Below, piece by piece: positions 1 to 6,869 of a stretch of 13,201 nucleotides of DNA. Each line of letters begins with the position of its first letter. The stretch's first letter is position 1. The stretch is from CAG-488 sp051881315. GTDB lineage: Bacteria > Bacillota > Clostridia > Oscillospirales > Acutalibacteraceae. A model generated the notes under the pieces. The model was not told the DNA's origin, did not search any database, and saw nothing but the letters and a program-made list of their open reading frames with translations. The stretch lies in the NCBI GenBank assembly GCA_051881315.1, contig JBJEPQ010000018.1, positions 1-13,201 on the forward strand, given 5' to 3'. The position numbers and the translations under genes were made by a program.

Positions 1-132
1 TCTAAAGTCTAAAGTCTATCTTCACCTCATCACCGCCTGCGGCGGAGCTTCCCCTCGAGGGGAAGCCTTGTATGGTTTCATCAGATTTTAAAGTATTGTT
101 GTCTAAAATCTAACATTTAATGTCTAACATCT
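1..132. repeat. Right half of a composite heptamer/palindrome repeat (copy R1, cut by window edge)
   Basis: Bases 1-17 hold TCTAAAG twice plus TCT. Then comes an arm ending in the perfect palindrome CTTCCCCTCGAGGGGAAG (48-65), a spacer of about 36 bases, and a second heptamer run at 102-132 (TCTAAAA, TCTAACA, TTTAATG, TCTAACA, TCT). The arm, spacer and heptamers match 5469-5590 in the same orientation with few differences, so this is a direct copy of the element beyond tuf. It is probably the end of a longer element that continues left of the window. Confidence 0.85.
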
Positions 133-255
133 TTTTTTCACAGCTTTTTTCAAAACATTCCTTACTTTTTTCAATAATTCAAGCGAAAAAACCTTTAAAA
201 TCAGGTTTATTTTTCAAAAAACAAATAAAATATTAGAATATTTTTACAAAAATAC
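133..255. other. AT-rich intergenic stretch without a gene
   Basis: Very A/T-rich sequence between the repeat and the rpsL promoter. No ORF with a ribosome site is visible. A 6-bp hairpin (AAACCT 189-194 with AGGTTT 203-208, followed by ATTTTT) could be a weak terminator of something upstream, but it is not convincing. Confidence 0.5.
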
Positions 256-285
256 TTGACAATAAATATGCAAAAGTGATAGAAT
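256..285 (+). promoter_or_regulatory. Promoter of the str operon
   Basis: A -35 TTGACA (256-261) and a -10 TAGAAT (280-285) are separated by 18 bases, with a TGn extension just before the -10. This predicts a transcript start near 292 and a 5' leader of about 80 nt before rpsL. No strong structure is obvious in the leader. Confidence 0.8.
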
Positions 286-357
286 ACCAAGGATTGATAT
301 GGTGATTTATTATGTGTCCGTATGGGTGCAGGAAGTTACCGTTCAAAATATTCAAGA

Positions 358-364
358 AAGGAGA
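358..364 (+). promoter_or_regulatory. Ribosome binding site fixing the TTG start of rpsL
   Basis: AAGGAGA lies 8-9 bases before TTG at 373-375. No ATG or GTG in the right frame is nearby, and the TTG begins the conserved S12 N-terminus (MPTFNQLV). A non-ATG start on a very highly expressed gene is notable. Confidence 0.8.
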
Positions 365-372
365 TGTAGTTA

Positions 373-795
373 TTGCCTACCTTTAATCAGTTAGTCAGAA
401 ACGGCAGACAGACTATCGAAAAGAAAGCGAAAGCTCCTGCTCTTCTCAAAGGTCTGAACTCTAAGAAGAACATTGTTACCGATCAGAATTCACCTCAGAA
501 GCGCGGCGTTTGCACGGCAGTTAAGACAGCTACACCTAAGAAGCCTAACTCAGCTCTTCGTAAGATCGCCAGAGTTCGTCTTACAAACGGTATCGAGGTT
601 TCTTCGTATATCCCCGGTGTAGGTCATAACCTTCAGGAGCACAGCGTTGTTCTTATTCGCGGCGGTCGTGTTAAGGATCTTCCCGGTGTACGTTACCACA
701 TTATCCGCGGTACACTCGATACTCAGGGTGTTAACGGAAGAATGCAGTCCCGTTCAAAGTACGGTGCAAAGCGTCCGAAGGCTGCCAAAAAGTAA
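373..795 (+). CDS. rpsL: 30S ribosomal protein S12
   Basis: S12 of the small ribosomal subunit sits at the decoding centre and helps control translational accuracy. The 140-residue protein has the family hallmarks: TPKKPNS at residues 54-60, GHNLQEHS at 84-91 and GRVKDLPG at 98-105, with the Asp (102) that is methylthiolated in many bacteria. The lysines in TPKK and GRVKD, whose replacement gives streptomycin resistance in other species, are present, so the protein looks wild type. It is about 15 residues longer than E. coli S12 because of an insert near 28-41, which is usual in Firmicutes. The start is TTG, supported by the SD at 358-364 and the conserved N-terminus. It is the first gene of the str operon, followed by a 178-nt gap before rpsG. 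Confidence 0.97.
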   Translation: MPTFNQLVRNGRQTIEKKAKAPALLKGLNSKKNIVTDQNSPQKRGVCTAVKTATPKKPNSALRKIARVRLTNGIEVSSYIPGVGHNLQEHSVVLIRGGRVKDLPGVRYHIIRGTLDTQGVNGRMQSRSKYGAKRPKAAKK

Positions 796-973
796 TTCCT
801 CTTTTTAAAAGGAAATTTGAAAGACAGAATCTTCTTGCAGGCTGCGCAGTGTAAGGTACTCTGCGTAACAATGTGAGAGTGTATATATATTATGTATGTG
901 CTTCTCCATTGGCGCCACAGGGTTTTGTCACTTGAGTACCTATGATATCATTAATATGAAGGAGGGAAGCGAA
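796..973 (+). promoter_or_regulatory. Long rpsL-rpsG intercistronic region with a possible hairpin
   Basis: A 178-nt gap inside the operon. A 7-bp imperfect stem can form between 843-849 and 861-867 (core CGCAG with CTGCG). In E. coli, S7 represses the str operon by binding the rpsL-rpsG gap; this gap could play the same part here, but I cannot match the E. coli structure. No convincing internal promoter was seen. Confidence 0.35.
961..966 (+). promoter_or_regulatory. Ribosome binding site fixing the GTG start of rpsG
   Basis: GGAGGG ends 7 bases before GTG at 974-976. This selects the short reading over an upstream ATG at 896, which would add 26 residues unlike any S7. Confidence 0.85.
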
Positions 974-1444
974 GTGCCAAGAAGAGGCCAGATTGCAAAA
1001 CGTGATGTTTTGCCAGATCCGCTTTACAATTCAAAGTTGGTAACAAGACTTATCAACAATGTTATGTACGATGGTAAAAAGGGCGTCGCACAGAAGATCG
1101 TTTACGACGCATTTGAAATCATCAAAGAAAAGACAGACAAGGATCCCGTAGAGGTTTTTGAAGCCGCTATGGAAAACGTTATGCCTGTACTTGAGGTTAA
1201 GGCTCGCCGTGTCGGCGGTGCTACCTATCAGGTTCCTATGGAAGTACGTCCCGAGAGAAGACAGACACTCGGACTCAGATGGATCACATCTTATGCACGT
1301 CTTCGTTCGGAAAGAACTATGAAAGAGCGTCTTGCAAACGAGATCATGGATGCTGTTAACGAAACAGGTTCAGCATTCAAGAAGCGTGAAGATACTCATA
1401 AGATGGCTGAAGCCAATAAGGCTTTTGCACATTTCAGATGGTAA
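974..1444 (+). CDS. rpsG: 30S ribosomal protein S7
   Basis: S7 is a primary 16S rRNA-binding protein that nucleates assembly of the 30S head and contacts the E site. The 156-residue product begins PRRGQIAKRDVLPDP after the initiator and runs to the C-terminal AFAHFRW, with the conserved RVGGATYQVP and RPERRQTLGLRW blocks in the middle; this is the typical S7 length. The GTG start is chosen because it follows an SD at 961-966 and matches family N-termini. The open frame upstream to 896 is read as leader. The gene lies 178 nt after rpsL and 54 nt before fusA in the same operon. S7 is the known autogenous regulator of this operon in E. coli, so the long gap upstream is a candidate control site. 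Confidence 0.97.
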   Translation: MPRRGQIAKRDVLPDPLYNSKLVTRLINNVMYDGKKGVAQKIVYDAFEIIKEKTDKDPVEVFEAAMENVMPVLEVKARRVGGATYQVPMEVRPERRQTLGLRWITSYARLRSERTMKERLANEIMDAVNETGSAFKKREDTHKMAEANKAFAHFRW

Positions 1445-1498
1445 TCTTCCCGAAAATTTCAGGGATTTAATTGCTTATTTAAATTTACGGAGGTTTAT

Positions 1499-3577
1499 AT
1501 GGGAAGACAAGTACCACTTGAATTAACAAGAAATATCGGTATTATGGCTCATATCGATGCCGGTAAAACAACGACGACTGAGCGTATCCTTTTCTACACC
1601 GGTGTTAACCACAAGATGGGAGAAACTCACGACGGCGCCGCTACGATGGACTGGATGGCTCAGGAGCAGGAGCGCGGTATCACAATCACATCCGCCGCTA
1701 CCACATGCTTCTGGAAGGGTCACCGTATCAACATCATCGACACACCGGGCCACGTTGACTTTACTGTTGAAGTTGAGCGTTCTCTCCGTGTTCTTGACGG
1801 TTCCGTTACCGTCCTTTGCGCTAAGGGAGGCGTTGAGCCGCAGTCTGAAACCGTTTGGCGTCAGGCTGACAAGTATCATGTACCTCGTATGGTATATGTA
1901 AACAAGATGGACATCATGGGCGCAGATTTCTACCATGTTATCGACATGATGAAGGAACGCCTTAAATGTAATGCTGTTCCTATCCAGCTTCCTATCGGAC
2001 GTGAGCTTGAGTTCAAGGGAATCATCGACCTTGTTACAATGGAGGCCGAGGTTTACTACGACGATAAGGGACTCGATATCAGAATTGAGCCTATCCCCGA
2101 TGATATGAAAGAGCTTGCTCAGAAATATCATGACGAGCTCATTGAAGCTGTTGCAGAGCAGGACGACGCTCTTATGGAGAAATTCTTCGAGGGCGAAGAG
2201 CTCACTATTGACGAGATCAAGACCTGCATCCGCAAGGCGACGATCGCAAACGAAATGGTTCCCGTTTGCTGCGGTACATCTTACCGTAACAAGGGCGTTC
2301 AGATGCTTCTTGACAACATCGTTGCTTATATGCCCGCTCCGACAGACGTTGAAGCTATCAGAGGAACAAACCCCGAAACAGGCGAAGAAGAAGACCGTCA
2401 TTCTTCCGACACAGAGCCTTTTGCAGCTCTTGCTTTCAAGATTGCAACAGACCCGTTCGTAGGAAAGCTTTGCTTCTTCAGAGTTTACTCAGGTACCGTT
2501 TCGGCAGGTACAACGGTTTACAACTCTGTTAAGGACACGGACGAGCGTCTCGGCCGTATTCTTCAGATGCACGCAAACCACAGACAGGATCTTGACATTG
2601 TTTATGCAGGTGATATCGCTGCTGCCGTTGGTCTTAAAAATACCACGACCGGTGACACACTCTGCGATGAAAAGCATCCTATCATTCTTGAATCAATGGA
2701 ATTCCCGGAGCCTGTTATCCGTGTTGCCATTGAGCCTAAGACCAAGGCAGGTCAGGAGAAGATGGGTATCGGCCTTCAGAAGCTTGCTGAAGAAGATCCG
2801 ACCTTCCGCTGCTACACTGACGAAGAAACAGGTCAGACGATCATCGCCGGTATGGGTGAGCTTCACCTTGAGATCATCGTTGACAGACTTCTCCGTGAGT
2901 TCAAGGTTGAGGCAAATATAGGTAAGCCGCAGGTTGCTTACAGAGAAACAATCACACAGGATGCCGATGTTGACTGCAAGTATTCACGTCAGTCAGGCGG
3001 TAAAGGACAGTACGGTCACGTTAAGATCAAGATCGAACCCAACCCGGAGAAGGGCTTTGAGTTTGTCAACTCTATCGTCGGCGGTGCGGTTCCGAAGGAG
3101 TACATCCCTGCTGTTGAGGCCGGTGTAAAGGGCGCAATGCAGTCGGGCGTTCTCGCAGGATATCCTGTTGTTGACGTTAAGGTCACTCTTTACGACGGAT
3201 CTTATCATGAGGTTGACTCCTCTGAAATGGCGTTTAAGATCGCCGGTTCTATGGCGTTCAAGGATGCTATGAGGAAGGCTGCTCCTGTTCTTATGGAGCC
3301 TATCATGAAGGTTGCTATCATCGTTCCGTCCGATTATCTCGGAGATGTTATGGGTGACGTAAACTCCCGCCGCGGTATGATCCTCGGTCAGGAGCAGAGA
3401 ACGGGCGCCGTTCAGGTTGACGCAAATATCCCGCTCTCAAATATGTTCGGTTACGCTACCGATCTCCGTTCCAAGACTCAGGGACGCGGTCAGTACGTTA
3501 TGGAGCCCAGCCATTACACGGCTGTTCCGAAGTCTATTGCAGATGATATCATCAGCTCAAGAACAAAGGCTCAATAA
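1499..3577 (+). CDS. fusA: Translation elongation factor G
   Basis: EF-G is the cytoplasmic GTPase that drives tRNA-mRNA translocation and, with RRF, ribosome recycling. The 692-residue length is standard. The G domain shows G1 AHIDAGKT (17-24), the switch I RGITI (59-63), G3 DTPGH (81-85) with the catalytic His, and G4 NKMD (135-138). The domain IV/V signature regions follow, including SGGKGQYGHV and the C-terminal SDYLGDVMGDVNSRRG. It is the canonical EF-G rather than the Tet(M)-like or EF-G2 type. The ATG is preceded by GGAGG (1489-1493). It follows rpsG by 54 nt without a terminator and so is cotranscribed. About 100 nt separate it from tuf, where a second promoter is seen. Confidence 0.98.
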   Translation: MGRQVPLELTRNIGIMAHIDAGKTTTTERILFYTGVNHKMGETHDGAATMDWMAQEQERGITITSAATTCFWKGHRINIIDTPGHVDFTVEVERSLRVLDGSVTVLCAKGGVEPQSETVWRQADKYHVPRMVYVNKMDIMGADFYHVIDMMKERLKCNAVPIQLPIGRELEFKGIIDLVTMEAEVYYDDKGLDIRIEPIPDDMKELAQKYHDELIEAVAEQDDALMEKFFEGEELTIDEIKTCIRKATIANEMVPVCCGTSYRNKGVQMLLDNIVAYMPAPTDVEAIRGTNPETGEEEDRHSSDTEPFAALAFKIATDPFVGKLCFFRVYSGTVSAGTTVYNSVKDTDERLGRILQMHANHRQDLDIVYAGDIAAAVGLKNTTTGDTLCDEKHPIILESMEFPEPVIRVAIEPKTKAGQEKMGIGLQKLAEEDPTFRCYTDEETGQTIIAGMGELHLEIIVDRLLREFKVEANIGKPQVAYRETITQDADVDCKYSRQSGGKGQYGHVKIKIEPNPEKGFEFVNSIVGGAVPKEYIPAVEAGVKGAMQSGVLAGYPVVDVKVTLYDGSYHEVDSSEMAFKIAGSMAFKDAMRKAAPVLMEPIMKVAIIVPSDYLGDVMGDVNSRRGMILGQEQRTGAVQVDANIPLSNMFGYATDLRSKTQGRGQYVMEPSHYTAVPKSIADDIISSRTKAQ

Positions 3578-3591
3578 TTTTCAAAAAACAC

Positions 3592-3620
3592 TTGAATTTT
3601 TTATTAAATATTGTTACAAT
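3592..3620 (+). promoter_or_regulatory. Internal promoter for tuf
   Basis: A -35 TTGAAT (3592-3597) and -10 TACAAT (3615-3620) are spaced by exactly 17 bases, with a TGn extension at 3612-3614. It lies in the fusA-tuf gap and would give EF-Tu, needed in excess over EF-G, an extra transcript starting near 3627. Confidence 0.7.
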
Positions 3621-3679
3621 GTGACTATGCAGTATGCATTGAATAAAATCTATTAAATACCAAAGGGAGGATATTCCAA

Positions 3680-4882
3680 ATGGCAAAGGAAAAATTCGAA
3701 AGAACCAAACCCCATGTTAACATTGGTACAATCGGCCATGTTGACCATGGTAAGACTACTTTGACAGCAGCTATCACAAAGACGCTCGCAATGAAGGGCG
3801 AGGCTGCATTCGTTGACTACGCTAACATTGATAAGGCTCCTGAAGAGAGAGAGCGTGGTATCACAATCAACACAGCTCACGTTGAGTACGAGACCGAGAA
3901 GCGTCACTATGCTCACGTTGACTGCCCGGGTCATGCCGACTACATCAAGAACATGATCACAGGTGCTGCTCAGATGGACGGTGCTATCCTTGTTATCGCT
4001 GCTACCGACGGCCCCATGGCTCAGACCAAGGAGCACCTTCTCCTTGCCCGTCAGGTTGGCGTTCCCTACATCATCGTATTCATGAACAAGATCGACCAGG
4101 TTGACGATCCTGAGCTTATCGAGCTTGTTGAGATGGAAATTCGTGAGACTCTTTCTGAGTACGAGTTCCCCGGCGACGAAATACCGATCATCAAGGGTTC
4201 TGCTCTCAAGGCTCTTGAGTACGACGGCGGCGACATAAACGCTCCGGAAATCGCTTGCATTTGGGAGCTCATGGATGCTGTTGACAACTACATCCCGACT
4301 CCTGACCGTAAGGCTGACCTTCCGTTCCTTATGCCTGTTGAGGACGTTTTCACAATCACAGGTCGTGGTACTGTTGCTACAGGTAGAGTTGAGCGTGGAC
4401 AGCTCAAGATGTCTGACGAAGTTGAAATCGTTGGTCTTACCGACGAGAAGAGAAAGACTGTTGTTACAGGTATCGAAATGTTCCGTAAGCTCCTCGACTA
4501 TGCTGAGGCAGGCGACAACATCGGTGCTCTTCTTCGTGGTATCCAGAGAACTGATATCGAGCGTGGTCAGGTTCTTTCCAAGCCCGGCTCAATCCATCCT
4601 CACACAAAGTTCGCAGGTCAGGTTTACGTTTTGACTAAGGACGAGGGTGGCCGTCATACTCCGTTCTTCAACAACTATCGTCCTCAGTTCTATTTCAGAA
4701 CAACAGACGTTACAGGCGTTATCACTCTTCCTGAGGGAACAGAGATGTGCATGCCCGGCGATAACGTTACAATGGACGTTGAGCTCATCACTCCGATCGC
4801 TATCGAAGAAGGTCTTCGTTTCGCTATCCGTGAGGGCGGACGTACTGTTGGTTCAGGCGTTGTTACCGCTATCAACGAATAA
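3680..4882 (+). CDS. tuf: Translation elongation factor Tu
   Basis: EF-Tu delivers aminoacyl-tRNA to the ribosomal A site as a GTP complex. The 400-residue protein has G1 GHVDHGKT (19-26), RGITI (59-63), DCPGH (81-85) with the GTPase-activating His 85, and G4 NKID (136-139), followed by beta-barrel domains 2 and 3 (GRGTVATGRVERG; FRTTDVTG; REGGRTVGSGVV). Most bacterial EF-Tu carries NKCD; NKID is a normal variant. Residues in the C-terminal RFAIREGGRTV segment, where elfamycin resistance changes occur in other species, look unaltered. The ATG follows AGGGAGG at 3664-3670. It is the last gene of the operon, with its own promoter upstream and a hairpin terminator 18 nt after the stop. Confidence 0.98.
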   Translation: MAKEKFERTKPHVNIGTIGHVDHGKTTLTAAITKTLAMKGEAAFVDYANIDKAPEERERGITINTAHVEYETEKRHYAHVDCPGHADYIKNMITGAAQMDGAILVIAATDGPMAQTKEHLLLARQVGVPYIIVFMNKIDQVDDPELIELVEMEIRETLSEYEFPGDEIPIIKGSALKALEYDGGDINAPEIACIWELMDAVDNYIPTPDRKADLPFLMPVEDVFTITGRGTVATGRVERGQLKMSDEVEIVGLTDEKRKTVVTGIEMFRKLLDYAEAGDNIGALLRGIQRTDIERGQVLSKPGSIHPHTKFAGQVYVLTKDEGGRHTPFFNNYRPQFYFRTTDVTGVITLPEGTEMCMPGDNVTMDVELITPIAIEEGLRFAIREGGRTVGSGVVTAINE

Positions 4883-4900
4883 TTGAATTATTCAATAAAA

Positions 4901-4942
4901 AACGAGGCAGGTCGAAAGGCTTGCCTCGTTTAGATTTTAGAC
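4901..4942 (+). terminator. Terminator of the str operon
   Basis: Stem AACGAGGCA (4901-4909) with TGCCTCGTT (4922-4930), followed by a T-rich run interrupted by AGA. The other strand has an even better T-run (minus strand TTTTTTATTG), so it can stop transcription in both directions. Confidence 0.85.
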
Positions 4943-5213
4943 ATTAGACAGTAGATTTTAGACCGTATAGTTTTATTTTTTGAAGAAACTTTTCGACTTC
5001 CTTGCGTAAAGGGGGCGAATTGGTTTCTACAAACTTTAAGATTTTCACGTCTAACGTCTAATGTCTAAAATCTAACGTCTAATTTCAGCCTTCCCCTTGA
5101 GGGGAAGGTGCCGAGGAACGAGGCGGATGAGGTGTTAAAATATTAAAAAGCAAGCAGAAATTGATTTTCATTGACTTGATCCACCTCATCACCGCCTGCG
5201 GCGGAGCTTCCCC
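4931..5213. repeat. Composite heptamer/palindrome repeat, copy R2 (truncated at right)
   Basis: Order: inverted heptamer run TAGATTT, TAGACAT, TAGACAG, TAGATTT, TAGAC (4931-4963); an 86-bp AT-rich core (4964-5049); a direct heptamer run TCTAACG, TCTAATG, TCTAAAA, TCTAACG, TCTAATT (5050-5084); palindrome CCTTCCCCTTGAGGGGAAGG (5089-5108) leading a left arm; an AT-rich spacer; and the right arm from 5181, which breaks off after CTTCCCC at 5213. It repeats with a 287-288 bp offset as copy R3. The stretch holds no credible gene. Confidence 0.9.
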
Positions 5214-5216
5214 AAA

Positions 5217-5590
5217 TTAGACGTTAGACAGTAGATATTAGATTTTAGACCGTATAGTTTTATTTTTTGAAGAAACTTTTCGACTTCCTTGTGTAAAGGT
5301 AGCGAAATGGTTTCTGCAAACTTTAAGATTTTCACGTCTAACGTCTACTGTCTAAAATCTAACGTCTAATTTCAGCCTTCCCCTTGAGGGGAAGGTGCCG
5401 AGGAACGAGGCGGATGTGGTGTTAAAATATTAAAAAGCAAGCAGAAATTGATTTTCATTAGACTTTATCCACCTCATCACCGCCTGCGGCGGAGCTTCCC
5501 CTCAAGGGGAAGCCTTGTATAATTTCATCAGATTTTAAAGCTTTATCATTTGAAATCTAATGTCTAATATCTAAAATCTAAAGTCTAAAG
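5217..5590. repeat. Composite heptamer/palindrome repeat, copy R3 (full length)
   Basis: Same order as R2: inverted heptamers (5217-5250), core (5251-5336), direct heptamers (to about 5371), left arm with palindrome CCTTCCCCTTGAGGGGAAGG (5376-5395), AT spacer, and right arm (5469-5514) with its palindrome GCTTCCCCTCAAGGGGAAGC (5494-5513). It continues into a spacer and a last heptamer run at 5556-5590 (TCTAATG, TCTAATA, TCTAAAA, TCTAAAG, TCTAAAG). The left and right arms form a long imperfect inverted repeat of about 45 bp with a 47-nt AT-rich loop. A non-autonomous, MITE-like element is likely; no terminal transposase site is proven. Confidence 0.9.
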
Positions 5591-5599
5591 ATGTCAGAC

Positions 5600-5632
5600 A
5601 AAAACCACGTCCTTTTAATCGGACGTGGTTTT
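5600..5632 (-). terminator. Terminator of the iolB-like/phosphoesterase operon
   Basis: A perfect 12-bp stem, AAAACCACGTCC (5601-5612) with GGACGTGGTTTT (5621-5632) around an 8-base loop, lies 15 nt past the stop of the minus-strand phosphoesterase. On the minus strand it ends in TTTTT followed by G. Confidence 0.88.
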
Positions 5633-5647
5633 AAGTATTATGAAATA

Positions 5648-6856
5648 TTAGTCATAGCATACTGTTCTGCCGGTAAAGACCTTAACGATAAAGTGACCGA
5701 ATAATTCGGCGTTCTTCTCGAAAAAGCCGAGGAAGTTAATCTTATCAATCAGCTTTGCGCCGTCTTTATCCCCTACTTCTCTGTATGCCTTAGAGTCGCA
5801 GGCTGTGAAAGCGTCGTACCATCTCTGACTTCTTGTCCGGTAAGTTGAGGTATCGTCCTCATTGATATCAATAATTCTGTAACCGTACTGAGTTGAATAT
5901 GCGTCACCGTTGAAACGGGTTGAAAGCGAATTAGTAATATTTATACCCTTATAGTTCACGCTGAAGCTGTTTGTATGATCGTGACCGAAGAACATTCCGA
6001 GAACGTCTCCCCTCTCAACCATTGCGTCAACCTGACCGTGATTGTAATATCCGGGACACGGCATCTCTTGAAGTGTACCGTGGTTTTCTACGTTCGGATC
6101 AAACATATAATATTCATTGTCGGTATAAATCCGCTTGTAGGCATATGCTCTCTTAGTCTTAACCTGCTTGAGTGCGTCATAAACCTCAGGAACAATTATG
6201 TGCTGGAACGCAAGAGAATAAATCTTCTCGCCGTAGAGTTTTTCATACTCCTCAGACTTTGCCTTATACCATTCCACCTGATCTTCCAAAACATTGGAAT
6301 AGCGTCCTTCGTCGTCATAGGCACCCGAATCAAAGATCCAGAGGTTAAACTTCATTTTGCCGTCCTCTTTGGAATAGATCGGAACATTATATGTACCGCA
6401 GCCCGAAAGCTGATCTCCGTCGTCAATCGAGATCGAACAGGAATATCTGTTATAGATTGCCATCAGATCCTCACGGGATATAATTCCCGACTCCGAATCG
6501 TGGTTTCCGAAGGCTACGGCAACAGGAATATCTCTGACTTCAAAAACGCTCATAATCCGGTCAACAAACCACTCGGTTTCCTCAACGGTACCGGCCTTGA
6601 AAACGTCACCCGTAAGTACAATGAGATTCGGCTGTTCCTTGTCGATCGCATCTGCAATAAGCCACAGAGAATCATCAATATTATCATAGTTTAGATGAGT
6701 ATCGGTGATGTGCATTATTCTGAAATTGCCGTTCCCGTCAAAATAAAGCGGAGCTGTCGTCAGTGAATCATCAACGGCAAAAGCCGATGAAGCTAAGCTG
6801 AAAACAAAAATTAAAGACATAAAAAGTGAAATAAAAACATTAAGCTTAGTCTTCAA
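5648..6856 (-). CDS. Secreted calcineurin-like metallophosphoesterase
   Basis: A 402-residue phosphoesterase, predicted secreted. Residues 1-27 form a clear signal peptide (MKTK, a hydrophobic run, cleavage after SSAFA). The metallophosphoesterase motifs follow in order: DTH at 52-54, GD at 83-84, GNHD at 117-120, an isolated His in FQHII (219), and GHDH at 291-294; these bind the two catalytic metals. The layout recalls the Dcr2/purple-acid-phosphatase-29-like branch. Substrate is unknown. The start is TTG at 6856, after SD GAGGAGGAA (6861-6869); it yields the clean signal peptide, whereas the upstream ATG at 6889 adds MACQCRLRRNI and overlaps the previous gene. The SD lies on the stop codon of the IolB-like gene 11 nt upstream, so the two are one operon, probably translationally coupled. 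Confidence 0.85.
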   Translation of the reverse strand: MKTKLNVFISLFMSLIFVFSLASSAFAVDDSLTTAPLYFDGNGNFRIMHITDTHLNYDNIDDSLWLIADAIDKEQPNLIVLTGDVFKAGTVEETEWFVDRIMSVFEVRDIPVAVAFGNHDSESGIISREDLMAIYNRYSCSISIDDGDQLSGCGTYNVPIYSKEDGKMKFNLWIFDSGAYDDEGRYSNVLEDQVEWYKAKSEEYEKLYGEKIYSLAFQHIIVPEVYDALKQVKTKRAYAYKRIYTDNEYYMFDPNVENHGTLQEMPCPGYYNHGQVDAMVERGDVLGMFFGHDHTNSFSVNYKGINITNSLSTRFNGDAYSTQYGYRIIDINEDDTSTYRTRSQRWYDAFTACDSKAYREVGDKDGAKLIDKINFLGFFEKNAELFGHFIVKVFTGRTVCYD

Positions 6857-6860
6857 AATG

Positions 6861-6869
6861 TTCCTCCTC
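6861..6869 (-). promoter_or_regulatory. Ribosome binding site fixing the TTG start of the phosphoesterase
   Basis: GAGGAGGAA on the minus strand, with its GGAGG core 6 nt before TTG at 6856-6854. It overlaps the stop codon (6868-6870) of the preceding gene, suggesting coupled translation. Confidence 0.8.

Noticed and set aside
189..213. Weak terminator-like hairpin (AAACCT/AGGTTT plus T-run)
   Set aside because: Only six base pairs, low GC, and no upstream gene in the window; equally likely by chance in AT-rich DNA.
896..973. N-terminal extension of S7 from the ATG at 896
   Set aside because: The 26 extra residues match nothing in S7 and there is a better SD with GTG at 974.
1523..2401. A 292-codon minus-strand frame opposite fusA
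   Set aside because: It lies wholly antisense to the unmistakable EF-G gene, has no family resemblance and arises from the strong codon bias of fusA.
4964..5049. A short minus-strand frame in the repeat core (GTG start, helix-like KEVEKFLQKIKLYG)
   Set aside because: The two copies differ almost only by amino-acid-changing substitutions (V/A, N/I, P/L, R/H), the frames end differently, and no SD precedes the GTG. It looks non-coding.
4931..5590. CRISPR-like array
   Set aside because: The repeated unit is a degenerate 7-mer without spacers, and the larger unit occurs as only two tandem copies with near-identical content. There are no cas genes.
5975..6694. A 239-codon plus-strand frame across the phosphoesterase gene
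   Set aside because: It is antisense to a gene with clear signal peptide and metal motifs; its protein sequence shows no recognisable domain.
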